Below are positions 34,311-42,446 of a DNA stretch of 64,000 bases, piece by piece. The position numbers were made by a program, and so were the translations under genes. The stretch's first letter is position 1; every line of letters starts with the position of its first letter. Origin of the DNA: Alloboseaceae bacterium BT-24-1 (lineage in GTDB: Bacteria > Pseudomonadota > Alphaproteobacteria > Rhizobiales > Beijerinckiaceae); assembly GCA_025846845.1 (NCBI GenBank), contig JAOYTL010000005.1:186001-250000 (forward strand), read 5' to 3'. The notes under the pieces are model-generated. The model searched no databases, was not told where the DNA came from, and saw only the letters and a list, made by a program, of their open reading frames with translations.

Positions 34311-36704
34311 ATGTCCGATCCCCGTCTACCCATTCTTGCCGAGCTCGAGAAGAAGATCCTCTGGCTGGCGTCGTGGACGATCCACAACGCCAATCATCTG
34401 CGCGACAACGGCGACGGCATGAAAGTCGGCGGCCACCAGGCCTCCTCGGCCTCCCTCGCCACCATCATGACGGCGCTCTACATGGCGGCGCTGAAGCCGC
34501 AGGATCGGGTGGCGGTGAAGCCGCACGCCTCGCCGATCTTCCACGCCATCAACTATCTGATGGGTCTGCAGACGCAGGAGAAACTCGAGAACTTCCGCGG
34601 CTACAAGGGCGCGCAGAGCTATCCCTCGCGCACCAAGGACATCGACGACGTCGATTTCTCGACCGGCTCGGTCGGCCTCGGCGTCGCGCAGACGCTCTTC
34701 TCCTCACTGGTCCAGGATTATGTGAAGGCGCATGGCTGGGCCAAGGACGCGCCGGAAGGGCGCATGGTCGCGCTGATCGGCGATGCCGAGCTCGACGAGG
34801 GCAACATCTTCGAGGCCCTGATGGAGGGCTGGAAGCATGGCCTGCGCAACACCTGGTGGGTGATCGACTATAATCGCCAGTCGCTCGACGCGGTCATCCG
34901 CGAGGGCCTCTATGACCGCTTCGAGCAGATGTTCAAGAATTTCGGCTGGGATGTCGTCACGCTGAAATACGGCTCGCTGCAGCAGGCCGCCTTCAGGGAA
35001 AAGGGCGGCGAGCGGCTGAAGGCCTGGATCGATTCCTGCCCGAACCAGCTCTACTCGGCCCTGACCTTCCAGGGCGGCGCAGCCTGGCGCAAGCGGCTGA
35101 TGGACGACCTAGGCGATCAGGGGCCGGTGACCAAGCTGATCGAGAAGCGCTCGGACGCCGAGCTCTCGGCGCTGATGTGCAATCTCGGCGGGCACGACCT
35201 GCCTTCGATCCTCGAAGCCTTCGAGGCTGTCGATCACGACCGGCCGGTCTGTTTCCTGGCCTATACGGTCAAGGGCTTCGGCCTGCCGCTGGCGGGGCAC
35301 AAGGACAACCATTCCGGGCTGATGACCAAGGAGCAGATGGAGGGTTTCAAGACCGCCAACAAGGTCCGCCCCGGCCATGAGTGGGATCTGTTCGAAGGGC
35401 TGACGCTGCCGGAGAAGGAGATCCGCGCCTTCCTCGACAAGGTGCCCTTCTTCGCAAAGGGCCGCCGACGCCATTCGGCCCCGGCTCTCCCCGTGCCAGC
35501 CAAGCTGGAAGCCGGCATCCAGGCGACGATGTCGACGCAGATGGGCTTTGGCAAGGTGCTCGACGAACTGGCGAAGCTTGGCGGCCCGCTCGCCGACCGC
35601 ATCGTCACGACAGCGCCCGACGTCACCGTCTCGACCAATCTCGGCCCCTGGGTCAACCGGCGCGGCCTGTTCGCGCGGGCGTCGATGGCCGACACCTTCA
35701 AGGACGAGCGCATCCCTTCAATGCAGAAATGGGAGTTCTCGCCGAAGGGCCAGCATATCGAGCTGGGGATCGCCGAGATGAACCTGTTCATCAACCTCTC
35801 GGCGCTCGGCCTGTCGCATTCGATCTTCGGCGAGCGCTTGATCCCGATCGGCACGCTCTACGATCCCTTCATCTCGCGCGGGCTCGATGCGCTGAACTAT
35901 GCCTGCTACCAGGACGCCCGCTTCATGGTCGTCGCGACGCCGGCCGGTGTCACGCTGGCGCCGGAAGGCGGCGCGCACCAGTCGATCGCGACACCATTGA
36001 TCGGCATGAGCCAGGACGGGCTCTGCGCCTTCGAGCCGGCCTTCGTCGACGAACTCGCAGTGATGATGCGCTGGTCATTCGAATACCTGCAGAAGGATGG
36101 CGAGGGCGATCCGGACGAGCGCACCTGGCTGCGCGACGAGACCGGTGGTTCGGTCTATCTCCGCCTCTCGACCCGTCAGCTCGAGCAGCCCAAGCGCGCC
36201 ATGACGCCGGAGCTGGAGCGCGACATCATCGACGGCGCCTACTGGCTGCGTAAGCCCGGCCCGAACGCCTCGGTCGTGATCGCCTACACCGGTGCCGTCG
36301 CGCCCGAGGCGATCGAGGCCGTCGGCCTGCTTGCCGAGGACCGCCGCGATGTCGGCCTGCTCGCCATCACCTCGGCCGACCGGCTCAATGCCGGCTGGCA
36401 GGCAGCCGAGCGGGCACGCCAGCGCGGCAACCATGCCGCCACCAGCCATGTCGAGCGCCTGCTCGGCGAGCTCTCGCGCGATTGCGGCATCGTCTCGGTG
36501 CTGGACGGCCATCCGGCGACGCTGGCCTGGCTCGGCAGCGTCCACGGCCACAAGCAGAAGGCGCTCGGCGTCGAGCATTTCGGCCAGACCGGCACGGTCG
36601 CCGACCTCTACCGCCATTTCGGCATCGACGCGAACGCGATCGTGCACGCGGCAAACGCCGCAGCACCGGGCCGGCCGGTGAGGTACCTGAAGGCGCTGCC
36701 TTGA
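34311..36704 (+). CDS. AceE-type homodimeric 2-oxo acid dehydrogenase E1 (transketolase-like)
   Basis: A 797-residue thiamine-diphosphate enzyme of the AceE family. The TPP/Mg motif spans GDAELDEGNIFEAL to the Asn of WWVIDYN. HASPIFHAINYLMG and DFSTGSVGLGVAQT are conserved. The pyrimidine-binding domain follows with IELGIAEMNLFINLSALGL. It is about 90 residues shorter than E. coli AceE and has no E2/E3 genes beside it. Substrate could be pyruvate or 2-oxobutyrate. The latter is suggested by its apparent link to an Lrp regulator, as in Pseudomonas mdeB-type genes (inference). Confidence 0.85.
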   Translation: MSDPRLPILAELEKKILWLASWTIHNANHLRDNGDGMKVGGHQASSASLATIMTALYMAALKPQDRVAVKPHASPIFHAINYLMGLQTQEKLENFRGYKGAQSYPSRTKDIDDVDFSTGSVGLGVAQTLFSSLVQDYVKAHGWAKDAPEGRMVALIGDAELDEGNIFEALMEGWKHGLRNTWWVIDYNRQSLDAVIREGLYDRFEQMFKNFGWDVVTLKYGSLQQAAFREKGGERLKAWIDSCPNQLYSALTFQGGAAWRKRLMDDLGDQGPVTKLIEKRSDAELSALMCNLGGHDLPSILEAFEAVDHDRPVCFLAYTVKGFGLPLAGHKDNHSGLMTKEQMEGFKTANKVRPGHEWDLFEGLTLPEKEIRAFLDKVPFFAKGRRRHSAPALPVPAKLEAGIQATMSTQMGFGKVLDELAKLGGPLADRIVTTAPDVTVSTNLGPWVNRRGLFARASMADTFKDERIPSMQKWEFSPKGQHIELGIAEMNLFINLSALGLSHSIFGERLIPIGTLYDPFISRGLDALNYACYQDARFMVVATPAGVTLAPEGGAHQSIATPLIGMSQDGLCAFEPAFVDELAVMMRWSFEYLQKDGEGDPDERTWLRDETGGSVYLRLSTRQLEQPKRAMTPELERDIIDGAYWLRKPGPNASVVIAYTGAVAPEAIEAVGLLAEDRRDVGLLAITSADRLNAGWQAAERARQRGNHAATSHVERLLGELSRDCGIVSVLDGHPATLAWLGSVHGHKQKALGVEHFGQTGTVADLYRHFGIDANAIVHAANAAAPGRPVRYLKALP

Positions 36705-36712
36705 TGGAAGCC

Positions 36713-36750
36713 GTCATGCTCGGGCTTGACCCGAGCATCTCGGTAACCAG
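36713..36750. repeat. REP-like hairpin element, second copy
   Basis: GTCATG is followed by a perfect 9-bp stem, 36716-36724 with 36730-36738, and the loop CTTGA. The flank CTCGGTAACCAG matches CTCGGAAACCAG after the copy near 23.2 kb. The stems differ at one pair (G-C versus C-G), a compensated change that keeps the hairpin. It lies between two convergent genes and may also act as a terminator. Confidence 0.75.
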
Positions 36751-37233
36751 TCACGCCTCGCCGCTGTAGCGGCTGCGCAGATAAGCTTCGAGATCGTCCT
36801 CGCGGCGCGGCGAGAGCAGGAATTTCCGCCATGCAGCGGTCTCGTGCGAGACCGCGGTCATCTCCCAGATGCAGAACGTCCCGCGATGAGCGTGAGGGGC
36901 GTCGAACGGCGCGAACGCCGTCATGCCCTCGTCGATGAACTGCACGGTTTCCCAGAGCTCGTTGGTACCGCGCCAGGTGCAGAGCAGCAGGAAATGGAAA
37001 TGCTCGCCGCAGCGGTGCAGGATGACGAAGCCGACCTCGCTGTTCCGGCCGGCCGCAAACCCTTCTGCCGCCTGTCGTGCCAACGCGACGATTGCGGCAT
37101 CGATGCCGGCTTCGGCGATCTCATACCATTTCAGCACGGCCTGCGGCGCGATGAGACTATCGCCGGTCGCAACCTGCTTCAGCTGGGCGCCCTGCCCCGC
37201 GGGCGCGTCCATCTCCACGATCCGCACTGCCAT
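36751..37233 (-). CDS. Conserved protein of unknown function
   Basis: A 160-residue soluble protein. It contains GFVILHRCGEHFHFLLLCTWRGTNELWETVQF and HRGTFCIWEMTAVSHETAAWRKFLLSPRREDDLEAYL. The conserved-looking His, Trp and Cys residues could form a pocket, but no family was recognised. It reads as a small single-domain protein. No operon partner is evident. Confidence 0.6.
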   Translation of the reverse strand: MAVRIVEMDAPAGQGAQLKQVATGDSLIAPQAVLKWYEIAEAGIDAAIVALARQAAEGFAAGRNSEVGFVILHRCGEHFHFLLLCTWRGTNELWETVQFIDEGMTAFAPFDAPHAHRGTFCIWEMTAVSHETAAWRKFLLSPRREDDLEAYLRSRYSGEA

Positions 37234-37336
37234 CCTCCCGCGCAGCCGAGCCTTGAAGTCGCCTGCCTGCGGGCAACGATAGCGTGCCCGCTGCCAGTTG
37301 GAGTCGGCAGCGAAGCCGGGCTGCGCGAGCGGCAGG

Positions 37337-38734
37337 CTAGGACCGCCTGACCTTAACCCCGGCCAGCAGCCAGCCGCCCAGCAGGAAGAATGCGATCAGC
37401 ACCGCCAGGCCCGCGCGCTGGCTGGCGAAGATCGTCGTCGCCAGCGCGACCAGCGTCGGTCCGAGGAACGAGGTCACCTTGCCGGCCAGTGCGAACAGGC
37501 CGAAGAACTCGCCGATCCGCGCAGGCGGCGCGATGCGGGCGAGCAGGCTGCGCGATGAGGCCTGCAAGGGGCCGGCGACGAGGCCGATCAGCAGCCCGAG
37601 CCCGAGATAAACCTTCTCCGGCAGCGAGGCGAAGAGGCCGTCGCCAGGTGTCGCCGGGGCCGCCTCGATGACGAAAGCGACCTGTCCCGGCCCGAGCGAG
37701 AGGATGCCGATACAGGCGAAGAGCAGGCAGGCGATGGCGCCGAGGATCACCGGCTTGCCGCCCAGGCGATCGTCGAGCTTGCCGCCGAGGAAGGCGCCGA
37801 ACGTGCCGGTGACCGTCAGCAGGATGCCGAACACGCCGAGCTCGATCGTCTGCCAGCCGAAGACGCCGGCGCCATAGATGCCGCCGAAGGCGAACAGCGC
37901 GACGAGGCCGTCCTGATAGATCATGTTGGCGAGGAGGAAGCGGCCGAGCCCCGGCAGCGACGGCAGTTCCGCCACCGTCGCCTTGAGCCGCGCAACACCG
38001 CCGGCGGCCGCTTCCTTCAGCGGGACGTCGCTGCGCGGCGTATCCGGCGTCAGCAGGAACATCGGGGTGACGAAGATCACGAACCAGAGCGCGGTCAGCG
38101 GCCCCGAGAAGCGATCGCCCTCGCGGGCGGCGGCGTCGAGCCCGAACAAGGGCGACAGGCCCGCCAGGGTCTTGCCGGTCTGCGGGTCGGCGGCGAGAAG
38201 CCCGAGCGTCAGCGCCAGCGAGACCAGCCCGCCGAGATAGCCGACCGCCCAGCCGGTGCCCGAGAGCCGCCCGAGCTTCTCCGGCGGCACCAGCCGCGTC
38301 ATCATCGCATTGTTGAACGTCGTCGCGAACTCGGCGCCGATCGTGCCGATGACGAAGCCGGCAAGTGCGATCGGCACCGCCCAGGGCGAGCCCGGCCTGG
38401 CATACCAGAGCATCCCGGAACCGATGACGAGCATGGCGCCGAACACGGCGATCCAGGGCTTGCGCGGCCCGGTCTTGTCGGCAATGCCGCCGAGCAGGGG
38501 GGAAAGCAACGCGATGGCGAGCCCGGCGAGACCCGTCGCATAGCCCCAGAGCGCCTGGCCCTCAGCCGGATCGCTCGCCAGTGCCGATGCGAAGAAGGGC
38601 GCAAAAACGAAGGTGGTGACCAGCGTGAAAAAGGGCTGCGCCGACCAGTCGAAGAAAATCCAGGCGACGATCGAACGGCGCGGCGGGTAGGTGACCGGCT
38701 GTTCACCGGAAGCAGGCTGGGCAGCGACGCTCAC
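37337..38734 (-). CDS. MFS transporter, UMF1/Atg22-like family
   Basis: A 465-residue membrane protein with about twelve helices. The N-terminal IVAWIFFDWSAQPFFTLVTTFVFAPFF is the UMF1 signature. SPLLGGIADKTGPRKPW serves as the loop 2-3 motif. Yeast Atg22, a vacuolar amino-acid exporter, is the distant model; the bacterial substrate is unknown. It starts at GTG inside the stop of the LonSB gene (GTGA overlap), so the two are translationally coupled. Confidence 0.88.
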   Translation of the reverse strand: MSVAAQPASGEQPVTYPPRRSIVAWIFFDWSAQPFFTLVTTFVFAPFFASALASDPAEGQALWGYATGLAGLAIALLSPLLGGIADKTGPRKPWIAVFGAMLVIGSGMLWYARPGSPWAVPIALAGFVIGTIGAEFATTFNNAMMTRLVPPEKLGRLSGTGWAVGYLGGLVSLALTLGLLAADPQTGKTLAGLSPLFGLDAAAREGDRFSGPLTALWFVIFVTPMFLLTPDTPRSDVPLKEAAAGGVARLKATVAELPSLPGLGRFLLANMIYQDGLVALFAFGGIYGAGVFGWQTIELGVFGILLTVTGTFGAFLGGKLDDRLGGKPVILGAIACLLFACIGILSLGPGQVAFVIEAAPATPGDGLFASLPEKVYLGLGLLIGLVAGPLQASSRSLLARIAPPARIGEFFGLFALAGKVTSFLGPTLVALATTIFASQRAGLAVLIAFFLLGGWLLAGVKVRRS

Positions 38735-39402
38735 TGCAGCGTCGTCTCCGGATCGGAGCCGCCCCGCGCCAGCTCGATCTCGGTGATCGCGACCAGCACC
38801 TCGGCCCGGCTCTTCAGGCTCGGCGCCTCGAGCAGCGCCTGCTTCTCGGGCGGACCGAACGGGCACATCATCGAGAGCGCGTTGACCAGCGCCTCGTTCG
38901 GCGCCTCGTTGACGCCCTTCCAGTCGATCTTGAGTTCGTTCGCCTTGGCGAAGCGGCGCAAGGCCTTGAGCAGAGCGGCGCGATCGACCTCGTCCTCGCC
39001 GGCGCGCGCCTGGAAATCGACCGTGAAGCCGTCATAGGCGATACGGGCCTGGCGATAGGGCGTGGTGACGGAGAGCTCCTCCTCCAGCCGGAAGCGCGCG
39101 ACGCCGGTGAGCGTGATGACGTAGCGGTCGTCCCCGGTCTCGGCGAACTGGGTGATGCGTCCGAGGCAGCCGACCTGGAGCAGCGCCGGCACCTGCGACT
39201 GGCGCCCGTTCTCCGGTTCGGGCTGGATCATGCCGATGACGCGGTGCGTGCGCAGCGCGTCATCGATCATGGCAAGATAGCGCGGCTCGAAGATGTTGAG
39301 CGGCATCTGGCCGCGCGGCAGCAGCAGCGCACCCGCGAGCGGAAACAGCGGGATCACCGCCGGGCAGTCTTCCGGCCCGGAATAGACCGCGTTCATGCCC
39401 AT
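38731..39402 (-). CDS. LON peptidase substrate-binding domain protein
   Basis: A 223-residue protein made only of the N-terminal Lon substrate-recognition domain: IPLFPLAGALLLPRGQMPLNIFEPRYLAMIDDAL, then VGCLGRITQFAE and RYVITLTGVARFRLEEE. No AAA or protease domain follows. Such stand-alone LonSB proteins are common beside the thioredoxin-TPR gene in alphaproteobacteria; function is unproven. Start set at MGMNAVYSG. Confidence 0.92.
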   Translation of the reverse strand: MGMNAVYSGPEDCPAVIPLFPLAGALLLPRGQMPLNIFEPRYLAMIDDALRTHRVIGMIQPEPENGRQSQVPALLQVGCLGRITQFAETGDDRYVITLTGVARFRLEEELSVTTPYRQARIAYDGFTVDFQARAGEDEVDRAALLKALRRFAKANELKIDWKGVNEAPNEALVNALSMMCPFGPPEKQALLEAPSLKSRAEVLVAITEIELARGGSDPETTLQ

Positions 39403-39424
39403 CGGCCCGCGCTCCTCTTCCACC

Positions 39425-40324
39425 TCACGAAAACAGCAGGACCGACAGCTTGCGACGACCGGCCACGCTGTGCTCGTCCATCGGTCCCCAGGCTTCGAAC
39501 AACTGCAGCAGCTGCTTGCGGGCACCGTCATCGTTCCATTTGCGGTCGGCCTTGATGATCGCGATGAGATGGTCGACCGCCTCCTCGCGCTTGTCACGAG
39601 CGTTCAGCGCCAAGGCCAGGTCGAACCGCGCCTGATGATCCTTCGGGTTTGCCGCAAGCCTGGCCTCGAGCTCGGCCGTGTCGCCGAGCGAGGCGGCCTG
39701 CTCGGCAAGCTCGACCGCGGCCCTGACCGCCGCGACGGCCGGATCCTGCGCCTTCGCCTCCGGCACCATGGCAAGGAAGCCCTTGGCGCCCTCGATGTCG
39801 CCGGCGTCGAGATGCAGGCGCGCTATTCCAGCGATCGCAGTGACGTTCTCCGGCTCGGCCGCCAGAACCTCGGCGTAGAGCTCGCTCGCGCCCGCCGCGT
39901 CGCCTGCCTCCAGAGCTTCCGCCGCTGCCGCCAGCACCTCCTCGATCGGCCCGGGGCCCATCGGCCCCACCAGCTTCTCGATGAAAGCCTTCACCTGGCT
40001 CTCCGGCTGCGCACCCATGAAGCCATCGACCGGCTGGCCGCGCTGGAAGGCGATCACCGCCGGGATCGACTGGATGCCGAGCTGGCCCGGGATCGCCGGA
40101 TGCTCGTCGATGTTCATCTTGACCAGCTTGACCTTGCCGCCAGCCTCGTTGACCACCTTCTCGATCACCGGAGTCAATTGCTTGCAGGGCCCGCACCACG
40201 GCGCCCAGAAGTCGACCAGCACCGGCTGGTTCATCGATTCGGCGATGACGTCCTGGCGGAAGCCCTGCGTCGTCGTGTCCTTGATCATCCCCTTGGCCGG
40301 GGCCGCATCGCCATTGACCAGCAT
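39425..40324 (-). CDS. Thioredoxin-domain co-chaperone with TPR region (CnoX/YbbN type)
   Basis: A 299-residue protein. A thioredoxin domain with active site WCGPC spans residues 15-120. A tetratricopeptide-like region follows (EALEAGDAAGASELYAEVLAAEPENVTAIAGIARLHL; DHQARFDLALALNARDK). The layout matches E. coli CnoX, a chaperedoxin protecting proteins during oxidative stress. The intact CxxC means it may also work as a reductase. It is 22 nt upstream of the LonSB gene. Confidence 0.92.
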   Translation of the reverse strand: MLVNGDAAPAKGMIKDTTTQGFRQDVIAESMNQPVLVDFWAPWCGPCKQLTPVIEKVVNEAGGKVKLVKMNIDEHPAIPGQLGIQSIPAVIAFQRGQPVDGFMGAQPESQVKAFIEKLVGPMGPGPIEEVLAAAAEALEAGDAAGASELYAEVLAAEPENVTAIAGIARLHLDAGDIEGAKGFLAMVPEAKAQDPAVAAVRAAVELAEQAASLGDTAELEARLAANPKDHQARFDLALALNARDKREEAVDHLIAIIKADRKWNDDGARKQLLQLFEAWGPMDEHSVAGRRKLSVLLFS

Positions 40325-40403
40325 GGCTCGTCCTTCGCTTAGCAATCTGTCGACTTGAAATCCGGATGCCCGCCGTAGCGGGCCGTCTCATAGATGGGTG
40401 GCT

Positions 40404-40955
40404 TCAGCCGTTCTGTCCATCGTCCGGCGGCACCGGAAGTTCAATGATGCGCGGCTCGTGTCCGACGGCCCGCAGGAAGGCGAGCATGTCGTCGCGCGCG
40501 ATGCCGAGCGTCGCCGTGTTGACCAGCGGATGGAAGTTCATGCGCTCGCCGTTCATCAAGGCCGCGTCGAGCACCATGGTGACGCGCGCGTCCCGATCGT
40601 TGATCACGGCAAAGGCCGTGACCGAGCCCGGCGTTACACCGAGCGTTTCCATCAGGAGTTCGGCCGAGCCGAAGGAAAGCCGCCCGCTGGCGCCCAGCGT
40701 CTCATGCAGCCGCTTCAGATCGATCCTCGTGCTCTCCAGCGCCGAGACCAAGAAAAGCTTCCCCTTCTTGTCCTTGAGGAACAGGTTCTTGGTGTGATGG
40801 CCGGGAACCTTGCCGCGCAATTCCTTCGATTCGGCCACAGTGAAGACCGCGACATGGTCGATTTTGGTGATCGCGAGGCCGAGCGCGTCGAGCGCGGCGA
40901 TCAAATCGGCGGGGCTGGCCGGGTTCGGCACCTCGATCGGCAGGGAAAAGCTCAT
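40404..40955 (-). CDS. Prolyl-tRNA editing deacylase, ProX/YbaK type
   Basis: A 183-residue YbaK-fold protein. Motifs are HVAVFTVAES, GKVPGHHTKNLFLKDKKGKLFLV and GSVTAFAVINDRDARVTMVLD. ProX-type enzymes hydrolyse Ala-tRNA(Pro) in trans, removing errors of prolyl-tRNA synthetase. The lysine in HTKNLFLK is the usual substrate-contacting residue of the fold. Confidence 0.9.
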   Translation of the reverse strand: MSFSLPIEVPNPASPADLIAALDALGLAITKIDHVAVFTVAESKELRGKVPGHHTKNLFLKDKKGKLFLVSALESTRIDLKRLHETLGASGRLSFGSAELLMETLGVTPGSVTAFAVINDRDARVTMVLDAALMNGERMNFHPLVNTATLGIARDDMLAFLRAVGHEPRIIELPVPPDDGQNG

Positions 40956-40979
40956 CGGACGGCGGCTCGGTCTCTCTGG

Positions 40980-41699
40980 TCAGCGCTCCCCGGCATCGCC
41001 GGGGCCGAGCGACCACATGAGCGATTGCGCCAGCGGCGTCCAGAGCCCGATCGGCAGGCCTGCCTTGCGCAACCCTTCGCCAACCCAGACATTGCAGCTG
41101 CGCAGCAGCCAGAAGCGGTCGCGCCCGCGCAGGAACGCATCGCCGTTGCCGTGACTGACCCCAGGCAGGATCACCGGCCCGCCCGCCTCGTCCAGCTGGA
41201 GGCTGACCTCGACATGGCCAACGAGCGCGCGATAGCCCGCTTCGCTGATCGTGAAGCTGCGCAGATCCGTCCCGGTCCGTACCGCAGCCACCGGCTGGAC
41301 ATGCACGACCGAGCGATCAAAGGCGGTGGCCTTCAGGATCAACCCCAGCGACAGATCGGCCAGAGTGCCGAGCTCGGTATAGGCCGTCTCGGCGCCCCAG
41401 CCGAAGGCGACCCAGGGCGCGTCGCGATAGGGCTCGGTCAATGGCGAGGCCGCCAGCAGCGGTCGCCAATCCTTGCCCGCGCTCACTGTCGGCAGCACGA
41501 TGTCCGTATGGAAGCCGTTGCTCGCGACATAGATCGTGATGTTTCGCTTGCCGAGCTGCGCCTGCCCGAAACCGAGCGGGACGGCACCAGCGATAATCGC
41601 CAGCGCGGAGAGGAGGACTAGTACGGCCAAGCTCAATCCAACGCGGAGCATCCCGCGCCCGAATCGCTCGATTCGGCCTCCCGCCGCCGCCTTCGCCAT
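40980..41699 (-). CDS. DUF2459 / TIGR02117 family protein
   Basis: A 239-residue protein with one N-terminal membrane segment (LSLAVLVLLSALAIIAGAVPLGF). The exported domain contains IYVASNGFHTDIVLP, FGWGAETAYTE and LRSCNVWVGEGLRKAGLPIGLWTP. The FH-T-D and SCN-W motifs are family hallmarks and look like a Cys/His catalytic pair of a papain-like or NlpC-like fold. This is a suggestion only, because the function is unknown. Start at MAKAAAGG. Confidence 0.85.
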   Translation of the reverse strand: MAKAAAGGRIERFGRGMLRVGLSLAVLVLLSALAIIAGAVPLGFGQAQLGKRNITIYVASNGFHTDIVLPTVSAGKDWRPLLAASPLTEPYRDAPWVAFGWGAETAYTELGTLADLSLGLILKATAFDRSVVHVQPVAAVRTGTDLRSFTISEAGYRALVGHVEVSLQLDEAGGPVILPGVSHGNGDAFLRGRDRFWLLRSCNVWVGEGLRKAGLPIGLWTPLAQSLMWSLGPGDAGER

Positions 41700-41879
41700 G
41701 TCGATCCTGCTTGCTCGCTTGAGCCGGAGGATCGGAAAGAGAAGCCGGGAAGTCCAGTTTCCAGCAGGCGAAACTGGCCGCCGGGCAAGTCTGTGTGAAA
41801 TTCCTGCAACAAGGCGCTTGCGCTTCCCGCCGCTTTGGGGCAATAACCCGGCCGCGCCGGTGGCGCGACTGTCTCGGAT

Positions 41880-41954
41880 GCGGGTGTAGCTCAGGGGTAG
41901 AGCACAACCTTGCCAAGGTTGGGGTCGAGGGTTCGAATCCCTTCGCCCGCTCCA
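41880..41954 (+). tRNA. tRNA-Gly (anticodon GCC)
   Basis: A complete 75-nt cloverleaf including encoded CCA. The acceptor stem GCGGGTG pairs with CGCCCGC except for the last T·C position, and the D-arm is AGCTCAGGGGTAGAGCA. The anticodon loop has GCC between CTT and AAG, and the T-arm is GAGGGTTCGAATCCCTT. A hairpin terminator follows. tRNA-Gly genes are frequent integration targets. A broken HNH gene and an accessory sugar locus lie directly downstream. Confidence 0.97.
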
Positions 41955-41982
41955 GACAATCTCAGGACTTGAGAAGCATGCA

Positions 41983-42012
41983 AGCGTCGGATTTTCCGGC
42001 GCTTTTTGCTTT
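41983..42012 (+). terminator. Rho-independent terminator after tRNA-Gly
   Basis: AGCGTCGGA pairs with TCCGGCGCT (one G·T pair) around a TTT loop. The T-rich run TTTTGCTTTTT follows. It lies 28 nt after the tRNA end. Confidence 0.8.
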
Positions 42013-42128
42013 TTGGGCCTCGGCGGTTCGAGGCGAATTCCGAATGGCTCCCGAAAGCCCGTGGTTACACGCGGTTACAAGCACGCTTCGAGCGGCTCAG
42101 GTTCGCGCCGGCGTGCTCCCGCTAACCC

Positions 42129-42446
42129 TCACTGTTTGAAGCAATTCTCCCTGTGCCACCGCAAGAAATGCGGGTGCGGACGATCGTGAGCGCGCAGCGG
42201 CGGTAGTGCTCGACCTGTCTGATTGATGAAGCTGCGTCTCCCGTCCGGGGCATTCAGCTGCCGGGAGACGAGGATATCGCGGTCGTCGGACAGGCTGATC
42301 AAACCGCGATCGAACATCCAGTGCGCGATGCCTGACATGGCAATGCCATTGCCGACGATGTCGAGGCCTTTGCCTCGACGGGACGGATGTGCGCCGGTCC
42401 CTCGGCTTCGATCTGCAGGCGCGGAGAGCCTGCCTCCGGCTCTCGT
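42129..42446 (-). pseudogene. HNH endonuclease remnant, 5'-truncated and frameshifted
   Basis: The last 69 codons read in one frame and contain GNGIAMSGIAHWMFDRGLISLSDD and a CFKQ end. These are typical of the C-terminal half of HNH endonucleases of the HWMFDRGL type. Further upstream the matching part, RLQIEAEGPAHIRPVEAK, is in another frame. The shift falls near 42366-42372, at a run reading AAAGG on the minus strand. The N-terminal half is missing: the fragment abuts the end of the DUF2264 gene. It is a decayed gene at the tRNA boundary. Confidence 0.75.
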
